Shown: positions 44,036-53,138, numbered from the stretch's first letter. The stretch: 64,000 bases of DNA from Thermomicrobiales bacterium (GCA_019637585.1 JAHBVL010000005.1:219969-283968), one strand, 5' to 3'. A program made the numbers and translations. Notes: a model not told the origin generated them from the sequence alone.

Positions 44036-45480
44036 CTCGTCCCGCACTACCTCCCCCCGGCAGCCACGTCCACTTCGTCGGCATCGGCGGGATCGGCATG
44101 AGCGGACTGGCCCGCATGCTCCATGAGATGGGATACCGGGTGTCCGGCAGCGATTCCTCTGATTCTCCCCTGCTCGGCGAGCTTCGAGCCGCCGGTATCG
44201 AGGTGTTCTCCGGACACGACGCAGCGAATCTGGCCATCCGGCCCGATCTCCTGGTGCGCACGTCGGCGGTAACGTCCACCAATCCCGAAGTCGCCGGAGC
44301 GGAAGCAACCGGCATCCCGGTCATGCGCCGGGCTGAGTTCCTCGGCGCCATGACCGACCTGAAAACGACCATTGCCGTTGCCGGCACCCACGGGAAGTCG
44401 ACAACCAGCAGCATGCTCACCTCAGCATTGCGGCATCTTGGTCTCGATCCGTCCTATGCGGTTGGCGCCATCCTCCACGAAACCGGGACGAACGCCGAGT
44501 TGGGAGCGGGGGAGCTCATGGTCGTCGAAGCCGACGAGTACGACCGTTCCTTTCTGGCGCTCCACCCCGCCCACATCATCATCACCAACGCCGAGTACGA
44601 CCATCCCGACATCTTCGATTCGCCGGCCGACTATGAAGCGGTTTTTGTCGAGTTCGCCCGCCAGATGCGCCCCGGCGGCACCCTGGTCATCCGCGGCGAT
44701 GATGAAGGCGCAGCAGCAGTCCTCCAAAATCTCATCACCACCAAGAACCCTCTCCCGCGGTCGGGAGAGGGCAGGGTGAGGGACAATCCGCGGTCGGGAG
44801 AGGGCAGGGTGAGGGACAATCTGCGCACCTTCGGCTTGCGCGAGGGGCTAGACTGGACTGTGACACCAGGGAACGGCTCCTGGCAGTTCCGCGGTCCCGG
44901 GGGTGCAACCGAAACCGTTTCGTTGCAGGTACCCGGTCTGCACAACGCGCTCAACGCCCTTGCCGTCGTCGCAATGCTCGATGCACTGGGCGTCTCTTTC
45001 GCAGACGCCTGCCGTGCCGTCGAGGCATTCACGGGCATTGGCCGGCGTTTCGAGATCAAAGGTGAGCAGGACGGAGTGCTGGTGATCGACGACTACGCTC
45101 ACCATCCCACCGAAGTCGAGGCGACGTTGAAAACAGCACTGGCCACCTACCCCGATCGCCGGCTTTGGGCGGTTTTCCAACCGCACACCTATTCGCGCAC
45201 AGCGGCATTGCTCGATGAGTTCGCCGCCGCGTTCGCTCTGGCTCCCAACCGGGTTCTGCTCGACGTCTATGGGGCCCGCGAAGTGAACGATGGCAGCGTG
45301 ACGGACGAGGACATGCGCCGCATTGCCGGTGAGGGCGGACAGCGCGCGAAGGATGTCGCGTCGGCCACATCGTTGCTGGCAGGACAGGTCGATCCGGGTG
45401 ACGTCGTGCTGACGATGGGAGCGGGAGACATCACCAATCTTGGCCCCAGACTCCTCGAGCGCCTCGAGTCGTGGTCGTGA
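44032..45480 (+). CDS. murC: UDP-MurNAc:L-Ala ligase with an in-frame repeat insertion
   Basis: 482 aa from the ATG with GAGGAGG upstream, overlapping the murD stop. MurC adds L-Ala to UDP-MurNAc. The N-terminal HFVGIGGIGMSGLARML, the P-loop AVAGTHGKSTTSSML, ELMVVEADEYDRSF, ITNAEYDHPDIFDS and the C-terminal VIDDYAHHPTEV and FQPHTYSRT are intact. Residues about 236-263 carry an extra segment with a perfectly repeated 11-mer, PRSGEGRVRDN (twice), encoded by a palindromic dispersed repeat. It falls after the ATP-binding domain's RGDDEGA region, in a surface loop by inference, so the enzyme is probably active. Confidence 0.94.
   Translation: MTRPALPPPGSHVHFVGIGGIGMSGLARMLHEMGYRVSGSDSSDSPLLGELRAAGIEVFSGHDAANLAIRPDLLVRTSAVTSTNPEVAGAEATGIPVMRRAEFLGAMTDLKTTIAVAGTHGKSTTSSMLTSALRHLGLDPSYAVGAILHETGTNAELGAGELMVVEADEYDRSFLALHPAHIIITNAEYDHPDIFDSPADYEAVFVEFARQMRPGGTLVIRGDDEGAAAVLQNLITTKNPLPRSGEGRVRDNPRSGEGRVRDNLRTFGLREGLDWTVTPGNGSWQFRGPGGATETVSLQVPGLHNALNALAVVAMLDALGVSFADACRAVEAFTGIGRRFEIKGEQDGVLVIDDYAHHPTEVEATLKTALATYPDRRLWAVFQPHTYSRTAALLDEFAAAFALAPNRVLLDVYGAREVNDGSVTDEDMRRIAGEGGQRAKDVASATSLLAGQVDPGDVVLTMGAGDITNLGPRLLERLESWS
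44748..44820 (+). repeat. Palindromic repeat inserted in frame in murC
   Basis: CCCTCTCCCG at 44748-44757 pairs with CGGGAGAGGG at 44762-44771. Two exact 33-bp copies (44755-44787 and 44788-44819, with a C/T change at the end) each encode PRSGEGRVRDN. The bases match a GGGAGAGGGCAGGGTGAGGG type of intergenic repeat found in many bacterial genomes. Confidence 0.88.
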
Positions 45481-46433
45481 GCAGCAAGACCGCCGGCCGC
45501 GAAGAAGCGATGCAAATTCCGGGCGATACGCCACTCAAAGTCGTTCGCGATACACCGATGTCCCGCTACACCACCTGGCGAATCGGGGGACCGGCCGACT
45601 ATCTGATCCGGGCTGGAACCACCGACGAATTGGTTGCCGCGGTTCGCTGGGGGGCCGGTGAAGGACTGCCGATCTACGTGATCGGCGGCGGTTCCAACCT
45701 CTTGGTCGGCGATCGGGGCATTCGCGGTCTCGTCATCACAGCCCGCACGCCTGGCGAGCGAGCCGAGCATCTTCTGACCGCCGAAGATGGCGGAGACTCC
45801 GTGCTCGTCAGCGTCGCCGCTCAAGCGCCCCTCTCCTGGACCGGCAGGTACTGCTCAGAACGTGGCTGGGCCGGCATGGACTGGGGAGTCGGTCTGCCAG
45901 GCGCGATCGGCGGCGCCACCGTCAACAATGCTGGCGCCCACGGCACCGAGCAGAAGGACCACCTGCATTCCGTCACCCTGCTGGGCCATGACGGCGCCAT
46001 CGAAATCAAAGACGCCGCCTGGGTGGATTCCCGCTATCGCATGACACGCCTGAAGGAGATGCCGCATCCCCGCCCCTGGACGGTGCTCGGGGTACAGCTC
46101 GCCCTTCCGAAAGGCGATCCCGAGGAACTGCGTCGCCAGGCGGATGCTCACGCCGAGTACCGCAAAGCAACGCAGCCGACCGGCCGCTGCGCCGGTTCGA
46201 CATTCACCAACCCGCCGGGCGACTTCGCCGGGCGACTCCTCGAAGCCGCCGGATTGAAGGACTTCGCCGTAGGCGGAGTGCGCTTTTCGTCGATTCACAG
46301 TAACTTCATCGTCAACGACGGCACCGCCACCGCAGCCGATGTCCGCGAACTGATCGCGCTGGCCCGGGAGCGAATCCGGGCCGAGTTCGGAATCGATCTC
46401 CATCCGGAGATCGAGGAAATCGGGGAACGCTAG
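45477..46433 (+). CDS. murB: UDP-N-acetylenolpyruvoylglucosamine reductase
   Basis: 318 aa from a GTG overlapping the murC TGA (GTGA); an earlier GTG at 45471 and a later ATG at 45510 are possible. MurB reduces the enolpyruvyl group with NADPH and FAD. Motifs: TTWRIGGPADYLI, YVIGGGSNLLVGDRGI, the GMDWGVGLPGAIGGATVNNAGAHG FAD region, YRKATQPTGRCAGSTFTNP with the active-site Ser, and SIHSNFIVNDGTATA. This is the type lacking the third subdomain loop of E. coli MurB. Confidence 0.94.
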   Translation: MSSKTAGREEAMQIPGDTPLKVVRDTPMSRYTTWRIGGPADYLIRAGTTDELVAAVRWGAGEGLPIYVIGGGSNLLVGDRGIRGLVITARTPGERAEHLLTAEDGGDSVLVSVAAQAPLSWTGRYCSERGWAGMDWGVGLPGAIGGATVNNAGAHGTEQKDHLHSVTLLGHDGAIEIKDAAWVDSRYRMTRLKEMPHPRPWTVLGVQLALPKGDPEELRRQADAHAEYRKATQPTGRCAGSTFTNPPGDFAGRLLEAAGLKDFAVGGVRFSSIHSNFIVNDGTATAADVRELIALARERIRAEFGIDLHPEIEEIGER

Positions 46434-46465
46434 CACCTCCGCCGCAACACGAAAGGGACTCTCGC

Positions 46466-47620
46466 ATGACCCCGCAGGTCGATCGCACTCCAGGACGCAA
46501 GATTCGCGTCGCCATCCTGTTCGGCGGTCAGTCGGAAGAGCACGATGTCTCGCTCCGGTCTGCCCAGACGGTGATCAACGCGCTCGATCCCGACCGCTAT
46601 GAATTCGTTCCCGTCGGCATCACACGCTCCGGTCAGTGGATTCAGCAGGGCGATCCCATGGCCCGGTTGACCGCGGCTTCTCCCCTCTTCGCGCTCGATC
46701 AGGGGAGCGCGCCCCCGCCCGAGGAAACCGCGGTCGAACCGGCCGGTGATCATTTCATCTCCAGCGATATCACGGCGTCGGTCGATGTCGTCTTCCCGGT
46801 GCTGCACGGCCCGAAAGGCGAGGACGGCACCGTGCAGGGTCTGCTGGAGCTGGCTGGCGTTCCCTATGTCGGGTCAGGCGTGCTTGGCTCGGCGCTGGCT
46901 ATGGACAAGGCGATGGCCAAGGAGATCCTGGCCCGTCACGGTGTTCGGCAGGCTCCCTGGATGCTGGTCGAGCGATCTCGCTGGCAGCGCGATCCAGCCG
47001 GAATCGCGTCAGAGATCGCCGACACGCTGGGATTTCCCTGTTTCACCAAACCGGCCAATATGGGATCGAGTGTGGGCGTCAAGAAGGTCCACGATCCCTC
47101 CGAACTGACCGACGCCATGAGCGAAGCCGCCCGGCTCGACCGCAGAATCGTGGTCGAACAGGGCATCAACGCTCGCGAGCTGGAGATCTCCGTGCTCGGC
47201 AATGACGATCTGCAAACGTCGTGCGTGGGAGAGATCGTTCCGGCCCATGAGTTCTATGACTACGAAGCCAAATACATCGACGAACGCTCCCAGTGCCTCG
47301 TCCCGGCCGATATCCCGGCATCGGTTGCCGCGGAAGCGAGCAGCACGGCCATCACGGCATTCCGGGCGCTCGACCTGGCCGGACTGGCCCGTGTCGATTT
47401 TCTGCTCGACCGGGAAACACACGACCTCTACCTCAACGAGGTGAACACCCTGCCCGGTTTTACTTCGATCAGCATGTACCCCATGCTCTGGGAAGCGTCG
47501 GGCCTGTCCAATGCGGCGCTCGTCGACCGTCTCATCGAGCTGGCCATCGAACGACACGGTGAACGGACCTGGGCGCCCGCTCCCGGCGAGCCGATCGGCT
47601 CGCGGACCAGTCCCGACTAG
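46466..47620 (+). CDS. ddl: D-alanine-D-alanine ligase
   Basis: 384 aa. Ddl joins two D-Ala for the pentapeptide end. RVAILFGGQSEEHDVSLRSA, VFPVLHGPKGEDGTVQGLLELAGVPYVGSGVLGSALAMDKAMAKEIL (HGPxGEDG and AxxMDK motifs), TKPANMGSSVGVKKV, EQGINARELEISVLGND and LNEVNTLPGFTSISMYPMLW identify it. The insert between 70 and 100 (LFALDQGSAPPPEE) fits the longer subgroup. The omega-loop residue after YDYEAKYID is conserved. It starts 32 bases after murB and is followed by the repeat block. Confidence 0.95.
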   Translation: MTPQVDRTPGRKIRVAILFGGQSEEHDVSLRSAQTVINALDPDRYEFVPVGITRSGQWIQQGDPMARLTAASPLFALDQGSAPPPEETAVEPAGDHFISSDITASVDVVFPVLHGPKGEDGTVQGLLELAGVPYVGSGVLGSALAMDKAMAKEILARHGVRQAPWMLVERSRWQRDPAGIASEIADTLGFPCFTKPANMGSSVGVKKVHDPSELTDAMSEAARLDRRIVVEQGINARELEISVLGNDDLQTSCVGEIVPAHEFYDYEAKYIDERSQCLVPADIPASVAAEASSTAITAFRALDLAGLARVDFLLDRETHDLYLNEVNTLPGFTSISMYPMLWEASGLSNAALVDRLIELAIERHGERTWAPAPGEPIGSRTSPD

Positions 47621-47640
47621 CCCAACCGCAACCAAATCGA

Positions 47641-48177
47641 CGGTCATCCCGAGCGAAGCCGAGGGATCTCTCGTTCGGCCAAGCCGTGTTCTCCATGTGC
47701 AGCGTTGCCAGACGCGAAGGAGAGATCCCTCCACTCCGCTACGCTCCGGTCGGGATGACGATTGGTGGTGGTCCGGTCGGGATGCGGATCAGTCGCGACT
47801 AGCCCTACTTCAGCCAAACCGACGGTCATCCCGAGCGAAGCCGAGGGATCTCTCGTTCGGCCAAGCCGTGTCTCCATGTGCAGCGTTGCCAGACGCGAAG
47901 GAGAGATCCCTCCACTCCGCTGCGCTCCGGTCGGGATGACGATTGGTGGTGGTCCGGTCGGGATGCGGATCAGTCGCGACTAGCCCTACTTCAGCCAAAC
48001 CGACGGTCATCCCGAGCGAAGCCGAGAGATCTCTCGTTCGGCCAAGCCGTGTTCTCCATGTGCAGCGTTGCCAGACGCGACGGAGAGATTCCTCCACTCC
48101 GCTGCGCTCCGGTCGGGATGACGATTGGTGCTGGTCGGTCGGGACGACGACTTACGTGGTCCGGTCGGGATGACAGT
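47641..48177. repeat. Three tandem copies of a 181-bp palindrome-bearing repeat
   Basis: Copies start at about 47641, 47823 and 48004 (periods of 182 and 181 bases); a truncated fourth end follows to 48177. Each copy has GTCATCCCGAGCGAAGC..GGATCTCTC on the left and GAGAG.TCCCTCCACTCCG..GGTCGGGATGAC on the right, an inverted pair about 120 bp apart, then a unique spacer. Copies differ only at a few bases. No gene is present in 47621-48365 other than this block and the ftsZ leader. Confidence 0.9.
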
Positions 48178-48365
48178 GCCGCGTTTCGGCCATCGACGAT
48201 AAATTCGTTTACTCTTAGTGATGCGTGGCCGCACGTCCCGCGAACGTCGCCGCACGCGACCCAACGCATGACTTGACACACAGGCACCATACGAGGGGCA
48301 GAGTGTTCGACACCACAACAACACTCGATTCGATAGGCCCACTGGTGGCTTGAGAGGGACTACCG

Positions 48366-49667
48366 ATGCGAGATGATGAAGGACGCCCACTCTTCGATAC
48401 GGGGCGGCGTGAGTATCGGGACACAGCATCACCAGTATCACCGCCGACTCCTCCCCGCTCGACAACCGAGGCGGTGACCGTTTCACACCAGCCCGTGGCC
48501 GAGCGGCCCTCCCGTCCGGCCAACCGGCCGATCCAGACATTCGCCCGGATCAAGGTCGTTGGCGTCGGTGGCGCCGGTGGCAACGCCATCAATCGGATGG
48601 TGGCGATGGGTGTGGACGGGATCGAGTTCGTGTCCGTCAACACCGATGCGCAAGCCCTGCTCGAAAGCAAGGCGACGATCGCCGTCCGGATTGGCGACAA
48701 GCTGACCAAAGGACTCGGCGCAGGCGGGCGTCCCGACGTCGGCGCCCGAGCCGCCGAAGAGAGTGCCGATCAGCTGTCCGAGCTGGTGCGCGGCACCGAC
48801 ATGGTCTTCATCACCGCCGGTATGGGCGGAGGAACCGGCACCGGCGCTTCACCGGTGATCGCCAAGATCGCCAAGGGCGCGGGCGCGTTGACAGTCGGTG
48901 TGGTGACGCGGCCCTTTGAATTCGAAGGAACGCGCCGGCGGCGAGCTGCGGACGACGGCATCCAGACCCTCCGTGAAAATGTCGACGCGTTGATCACGAT
49001 CCCCAACGAGCGTCTGATCCAGATGGTCGATCCCAAAACATCGATCACCGACGCGTTCAAACTGGCTGACGACGTGCTCAGGCAGGGCATCGGCGGCATC
49101 TCCGATCTGATCACCAAACCGGGGATCATCAACCTCGACTTCGCCGACGTTCGCTCGATTATGCAGAATGCCGGGTCGGCATTGATGTCGATCGGCTACG
49201 GTTCCGGCGAGACCCGGACGATCGACGCAGCCAAGGACGCCATTTCCAGCCCCTTGCTGGAAACGAGCATCGAAGGCGCCACCGGTGTCCTCTACAACAT
49301 CACCGGCAGTTCCAACCTGACTCTGACCGAAACCAGCGACGCTGCCGAGATCATCCGCGCGGCCGTCGACGAAGACGCCGAGATCATCTATGGCACATCG
49401 ATCGACGAATCCATGGGCGACGCCGTCATGGTGACCCTGATCGCCACCGGTTTCTCCGAGCGGCCCTCCACACTCGATTTCCCGGTGCAGCGTCGCCAGC
49501 AGCGCGGCCAGCAACCTCGTGGTGGTATGCAGCAGCCGAGAGGCCAGGGACAGTACCGAATCGCTCAGGCTGAAGCGCCAGCTCGCCCGGCTCACCAGAG
49601 CCCGGTGCTACCGGACGACGATTTCGAAGAGGAATCGAGCATCATCCGGTTCCTGCGGGAGCGATAG
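48366..49667 (+). CDS. ftsZ: Cell-division GTPase FtsZ
   Basis: 433 aa. FtsZ polymerises with GTP into the division ring. The nucleotide site begins at [17 protein letters not shown], with the tubulin signature [16 protein letters not shown], the T6/T7 region and the [22 protein letters not shown] synergy loop. About 57 disordered residues precede the GTPase domain, longer than in most bacteria. The Gln/Arg/Gly-rich linker ([22 protein letters not shown]) ends in [12 protein letters not shown], a variant of the usual C-terminal FtsA/ZipA-binding peptide. GAGAGGG precedes the ATG. ftsA and ftsQ are absent upstream; nrdR follows after 24 bases. Confidence 0.95.
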   Translation: MRDDEGRPLFDTGRREYRDTASPVSPPTPPRSTTEAVTVSHQPVAERPSRPANRPIQTFARIKVVGVGGAGGNAINRMVAMGVDGIEFVSVNTDAQALLESKATIAVRIGDKLTKGLGAGGRPDVGARAAEESADQLSELVRGTDMVFITAGMGGGTGTGASPVIAKIAKGAGALTVGVVTRPFEFEGTRRRRAADDGIQTLRENVDALITIPNERLIQMVDPKTSITDAFKLADDVLRQGIGGISDLITKPGIINLDFADVRSIMQNAGSALMSIGYGSGETRTIDAAKDAISSPLLETSIEGATGVLYNITGSSNLTLTETSDAAEIIRAAVDEDAEIIYGTSIDESMGDAVMVTLIATGFSERPSTLDFPVQRRQQRGQQPRGGMQQPRGQGQYRIAQAEAPARPAHQSPVLPDDDFEEESSIIRFLRER

Positions 49668-49691
49668 CATCATTCGTACCGAGTCACTCAT

Positions 49692-50156
49692 ATGAAATGC
49701 CCGTTTTGCCACGAACCCGATTCGCGCGTCACCGACAGCCGCGAAGTCCAGGGAGGTGAATCGATACGGCGGCGGCGCGAATGCGCCGTTTGCGGCAGGC
49801 GATTCACGACCTACGAGCGCGTCGAGCTGGCGGCGCTGACTGTCGTCAAGAAGGACGGTCGCCGGCAGGAATTCGACCCGGCCAAATTGCGCCAGAAGCT
49901 GAGGGTTTCGCTCACCAAGCGACCAGTCGGCGAGCGTGAGATCGATATGCTGGTGCAGAAGGTCGAGTCCGACCTGCTGGCGCTCGGCACGACGGAGGTG
50001 CCGTCGTCAGCGATTGGCGAATCGGTTCTGAAACATCTGAAAGAGCTCGATCAGGTGGCCTACATCCGGTTTGCGTCGGTCTATCGTGAATTCGCCGACA
50101 TCGAGGACCTGCGCCGGGAGGTCGAGGGGCTGGCGGACAGCGACACGCCGCGCTAG
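49692..50156 (+). CDS. nrdR: Transcriptional repressor NrdR
   Basis: 154 aa. NrdR represses ribonucleotide reductase genes through an ATP-cone that senses dATP. The N-terminal zinc ribbon is MKCPFCHEPDSRVTDSRE...CAVCGRRFTTYERVE, then the ATP-cone VVKKDGRRQEFDPAKLRQKL and the C-terminal IRFASVYREFADIEDL. Length is normal. It follows ftsZ on the same transcript and ends at a hairpin shared with trxA. Confidence 0.95.
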   Translation: MKCPFCHEPDSRVTDSREVQGGESIRRRRECAVCGRRFTTYERVELAALTVVKKDGRRQEFDPAKLRQKLRVSLTKRPVGEREIDMLVQKVESDLLALGTTEVPSSAIGESVLKHLKELDQVAYIRFASVYREFADIEDLRREVEGLADSDTPR

Positions 50157-50200
50157 GCGCAATAGCGCTTGCCTCCTTCGCGACGCCGAACAGGCAGCAG

Positions 50201-50231
50201 AACGGCCATCCCATTGATAGGGATGGCCGTT
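50201..50231 (+). terminator. Rho-independent terminator between nrdR and trxA
   Basis: A perfect 12-bp stem (AACGGCCATCCC at 50201-50212 with 50220-50231) has a 7-base loop and is followed by TTTTC on the plus strand. It separates the convergent nrdR and trxA genes; on the minus side no T-tract is present. Confidence 0.85.
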
Positions 50232-50254
50232 TTCGCGCCGTCGGCGAATGGGGA

Positions 50255-50593
50255 TCAGGCTGTCGCGGCGGTAAGCTGCTTCTCGACCCGATCGACGATC
50301 GACCGCTTCGGGTATCCGCCCATCATTCGGTCGACCGGCTCACCATTCTTGAACATGATCAGGGTCGGGATCGTCATGATGCCGAGCTTGGCTGCGTTGA
50401 CTTGCTGCTCGTCGACATTCACTTTCACCACCTTGACCGATTCGGAGCGATCCTTGGCCAGCTCCGAGAGCACCGGGGCCATTGCCCGGCATGGGCCACA
50501 CCAGGGGGCCCAGAAGTCGACGATCACGAGTTTGTCCGACTTGACGACCTCGTCCTCGAACTGATCGTCGGTAATTTCAACAGGTTTGGTCAT
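50255..50593 (-). CDS. trxA: Thioredoxin
   Basis: 112 aa, standard length. The redox motif WAPWCGPCRAMAPVL and the cis-Pro in MTIPTLIMFKNGEPVDRMMGG are present, so this is a working disulfide reductase. GGAG lies 9 bases upstream of the ATG. It converges on nrdR. A TATAAT on the minus strand near 50703 may belong to its promoter. Confidence 0.95.
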   Translation of the reverse strand: MTKPVEITDDQFEDEVVKSDKLVIVDFWAPWCGPCRAMAPVLSELAKDRSESVKVVKVNVDEQQVNAAKLGIMTIPTLIMFKNGEPVDRMMGGYPKRSIVDRVEKQLTAATA

Positions 50594-50702
50594 TCACACT
50601 TGCTCCAAACGATGCAATCTTCGGTGGCCGGATAGGCAGCATCTCGTGTCCGCACTCGAGGACACGTGAGATTGCGCGTTTCCTACCATCCCTTCTTTCA
50701 CA

Positions 50703-50708
50703 ATTATA
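50703..50708 (-). promoter_or_regulatory. Possible -10 box upstream of trxA
   Basis: The minus strand reads TATAAT exactly, rare in this GC-rich DNA, 110 bases before trxA. No convincing -35 lies 16-18 bases away. The overlapping plus-strand TATACT could serve the glycosyltransferase instead. Confidence 0.25.
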
Positions 50709-50735
50709 CTCGCCGCTGTCACGCCAGCGGGATCG

Positions 50736-51881
50736 ATGCCGGTCCGGATTCTCCCTGTTATGCCCAATCACCAGACAGACCATTCGACATTTGTGCGCGC
50801 TGGTATCGACACGACGCCACTCACCTTTCCCCCCTCTGGCATCAGAACCTACGCCGAGGCGCTCCTCACCCACCTGTCCGAATCGGACTCGGGCGTAGAG
50901 CCGGTGCGGGTCGATCCCGCTGCCGCGTTTTCACGCCGCCTTCCGGGCAAAGCCTCCCGCTTTTGGTGGGATGCTGTGGGAACGGGTCTGCGCCGGGGAG
51001 AGAAGATCGATCTGCTGCATCTGCTGCATGGCAGTGCGCCGGCGCACTCCTCGGTACCGGTGGTCGTGACGCTCCACGATCTCATTCCGCTGACCGATCC
51101 AGCCTATCGCCAGAGTCCCGGCATGCGGCTCTATCAGTCGGTTATGGAACGAACGCTGAACAAAGCCACAGCGGTCATCGTGCCCTCCGCATTCGTCGCC
51201 GGCGCGGCTCGACAGCGCTGGGGATGGCCGACAGAACGGCTTCACGTGATCCCCATGGCTGTCGGCGACAACTACGCTCCCGCAAGCGAAGCAGGCGCAT
51301 TGCCAAGGGAACTGGAGCGGATCGGCGTGCGTCGGCCCTACATCTTCAATGTCGGTGGATTCGATGCCCGGAAGAATCTGCCCCTGCTGATCGAGGCATT
51401 CGCCCAGTTTCGAGACGCGGTCGGCGAGCCATATCAGCTCGTCATTGCCGGTGCGCCGCACTCAGCAAACGAACGGGTCTTCCCCCCACTCCCGCCGGTC
51501 GTCGAGCGGCATGGTCTGGAAAAGGATCTCCTCCTGCCAGGATTCGTGTCCGAAGCGACGAAAATCGCCCTTTTCCAGCATGCAGCGGTCTACGTGACCC
51601 CCTCCCGCAGCGAGGGATTCGGCATGACCTGCCTGGAGGCGATGGCCTGTGGCGCCCCGGTCATCGCCGCCAATCGCACCAGCCTTCCAGAAGTGACCGG
51701 AAACGCCGCGCTGCTGGTCGAGCCGGAAACCGATCCGCTGTGCCAGGCAATGATCGACCTGACCTCGAACCCCGAGCAACGCCAGCTCCTCCGTTCGAGA
51801 GGCATCCAACGAGCCGCGGAGTTCTCCTGGTCGAGAACCGCATCGATGACGGCAGAGGTCTATCGATCGGTATCGGGATAA
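50736..51881 (+). CDS. GT4-family glycosyltransferase
   Basis: 381 aa; a later ATG at 50760 is possible. The N-terminal half has a GTxxPxxSG-like acceptor region (IDTTPLTFPPSGIRTYAEALL), VVVTLHDLIPLT and AVIVPSAFVA. The donor half has YIFNVGGFDARKNLPLLIEAF, FVSEATKIALFQHAAVYVTPSRSEGFGMTCLEAMACGAPVIAANRTSLPEVTGNAALLVEPETD, the EX7E signature of GT-B retaining enzymes (EGFGMTCLE). It probably builds cell-surface polysaccharide or glycolipid; donor and acceptor unknown. Confidence 0.88.
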   Translation: MPVRILPVMPNHQTDHSTFVRAGIDTTPLTFPPSGIRTYAEALLTHLSESDSGVEPVRVDPAAAFSRRLPGKASRFWWDAVGTGLRRGEKIDLLHLLHGSAPAHSSVPVVVTLHDLIPLTDPAYRQSPGMRLYQSVMERTLNKATAVIVPSAFVAGAARQRWGWPTERLHVIPMAVGDNYAPASEAGALPRELERIGVRRPYIFNVGGFDARKNLPLLIEAFAQFRDAVGEPYQLVIAGAPHSANERVFPPLPPVVERHGLEKDLLLPGFVSEATKIALFQHAAVYVTPSRSEGFGMTCLEAMACGAPVIAANRTSLPEVTGNAALLVEPETDPLCQAMIDLTSNPEQRQLLRSRGIQRAAEFSWSRTASMTAEVYRSVSG

Positions 51882-51892
51882 GGAAGATAGAC

Positions 51893-51963
51893 GTAGCGGC
51901 GATCCCTTGTGGTCGGTCCTGAGCGAAGTCGAAGGATGGCCCGAAGGGCCATAAACTGATGCC
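51893..51963. repeat. Single copy of the GTAGCGGCG repeat
   Basis: It starts with the same 22 bases as the arm at 28588 (GTAGCGGCGATCCCTTGTGG and TC), then diverges through a TCCTGAGCGAAGTCGAAGGA palindrome-like segment to GGCCCGAAGGGCCATAAAC. It fills the gap between convergent glycosyltransferase and MotB-like genes. Confidence 0.75.
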
Positions 51964-51968
51964 GCGCA

Positions 51969-53138
51969 TTACTCCAATGCGTCGCAACCCCGATAGAAAT
52001 AGAGCTGCATATCGACCCGGCCAACCGGATCCTGCAGACTGGCAAAATTGTCGACCGCCGCGTCCGCGAAGATCTCCGGGAAATCGTCTTGCAGGATCGC
52101 ATTGACGGCATCGGCCACGGCCAGACCGGTTTGCAGGTCCGAGCTCCAACCGAACGTCAGCGCCAGTCCCACCCGGCACCCCTCGTACTGATCGAGCGCG
52201 TCGGCCAGGGTTTGAGAGGTCTCCTCGATCGCGTCGGGATCGCCATTGATCAGACCGGTGGCATCGACCTCGATCGAGAGCTCCACAAGTGTGGGGTCGA
52301 TCGAACCTGACGCCGCCTGACCAGCCAGCGCCGTCGTGGTGGCCATCGCCGCCGCTTGCTGGGTCACCAACGCCTGAACCGTCGCCTGGGCGGCGCTCAC
52401 CTCTGCTTGCGCTGTGGCCAGGACGCTTTCGCTACTCGACTCGCTGGCCAGGATGGCGGCGATCGTCGCTTCAGCGGCCGCCTGACCTGCCTGAGCAGTC
52501 GCCAGCGCGTTGGCGCCGCTTTCGGCATTCTCCGTGGCAATCATCGCCACTTCGGCGGCTTGGGTCTGTTGGGCGGCAATGGTGGCTTGGGCGCTTTCGG
52601 CATCCGCTGTCGCCTGGGCGGCCGCCGTGGCCAGCGCTCTGGCGGAGTCATCGATGTTGGCCTCGGCCAAAGCTTGCTGGGTGGCAAACGCGGCGATTGT
52701 CGCCTCCGCAGCCAGCGCATCCTGGGTGGCCAGAGCTTCGGCGGTCGCCCGCTCCTCATCGCTGAGCGCGGCCATCGTGGCCATGGTCTCGGCCTGGGCG
52801 GTCGCTTGCGCTTCCAGCAACGCTCGCTGCGTTGCCTCGGCTTCCAGCTGGGCTTGCTGCGTCGCCACGGCCGCCGCCGTGGCCATTGTCTGCGCATCGA
52901 CGGCGGTGGCCGTGGCGCCCAGACCCTCGAGCTCTTCCTCCTGCGCCTGGCTCGTCGCCAGCGCCGCGGCCAGCTCCGTCGCCTGGTAGTCGGGCAAAGG
53001 CGAGGGTGTGGGGGTGGGATCGGGAGTGCCGACGGTGTTGGCCGTCAGAAAGAGCATGGCCAGACCGAGCAGCAGGTCGGCAAACAACCAGCCGCCCAGC
53101 AGAATCATGTCGCGGTTTTCCCGCCTGCGCGATCTCAC
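51969..53138 (-). CDS. MotB-like membrane protein with Ala-rich coiled coil
   Basis: 389 aa from a GTG with AGGCGG 9 bases upstream. After a basic start (RSRRRENRD) there is a single helix, MILLGGWLFADLLLGLAMLFLTANTV, whose FADL carries an Asp within the membrane as in MotB, ZorB, TolR and ExbD stators. Residues about 50-260 are a very Ala/Gln/Thr-rich coiled coil. The last 100 residues (LVELSIEVDATGLI...FYRGCDALE) form an alpha/beta domain with two Cys; it has the size of an OmpA-like domain but not its NxxLSxxRA motif. It follows the coiled-coil gene on the same strand after 43 bases. Role as an ion-driven stator partner is inference. Confidence 0.6.
   Translation of the reverse strand: MRSRRRENRDMILLGGWLFADLLLGLAMLFLTANTVGTPDPTPTPSPLPDYQATELAAALATSQAQEEELEGLGATATAVDAQTMATAAAVATQQAQLEAEATQRALLEAQATAQAETMATMAALSDEERATAEALATQDALAAEATIAAFATQQALAEANIDDSARALATAAAQATADAESAQATIAAQQTQAAEVAMIATENAESGANALATAQAGQAAAEATIAAILASESSSESVLATAQAEVSAAQATVQALVTQQAAAMATTTALAGQAASGSIDPTLVELSIEVDATGLINGDPDAIEETSQTLADALDQYEGCRVGLALTFGWSSDLQTGLAVADAVNAILQDDFPEIFADAAVDNFASLQDPVGRVDMQLYFYRGCDALE

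Noticed and set aside
47641..48177. CRISPR array
   Set aside because: Three copies of 181 bp, with no short repeat/variable spacer alternation and no cas genes.
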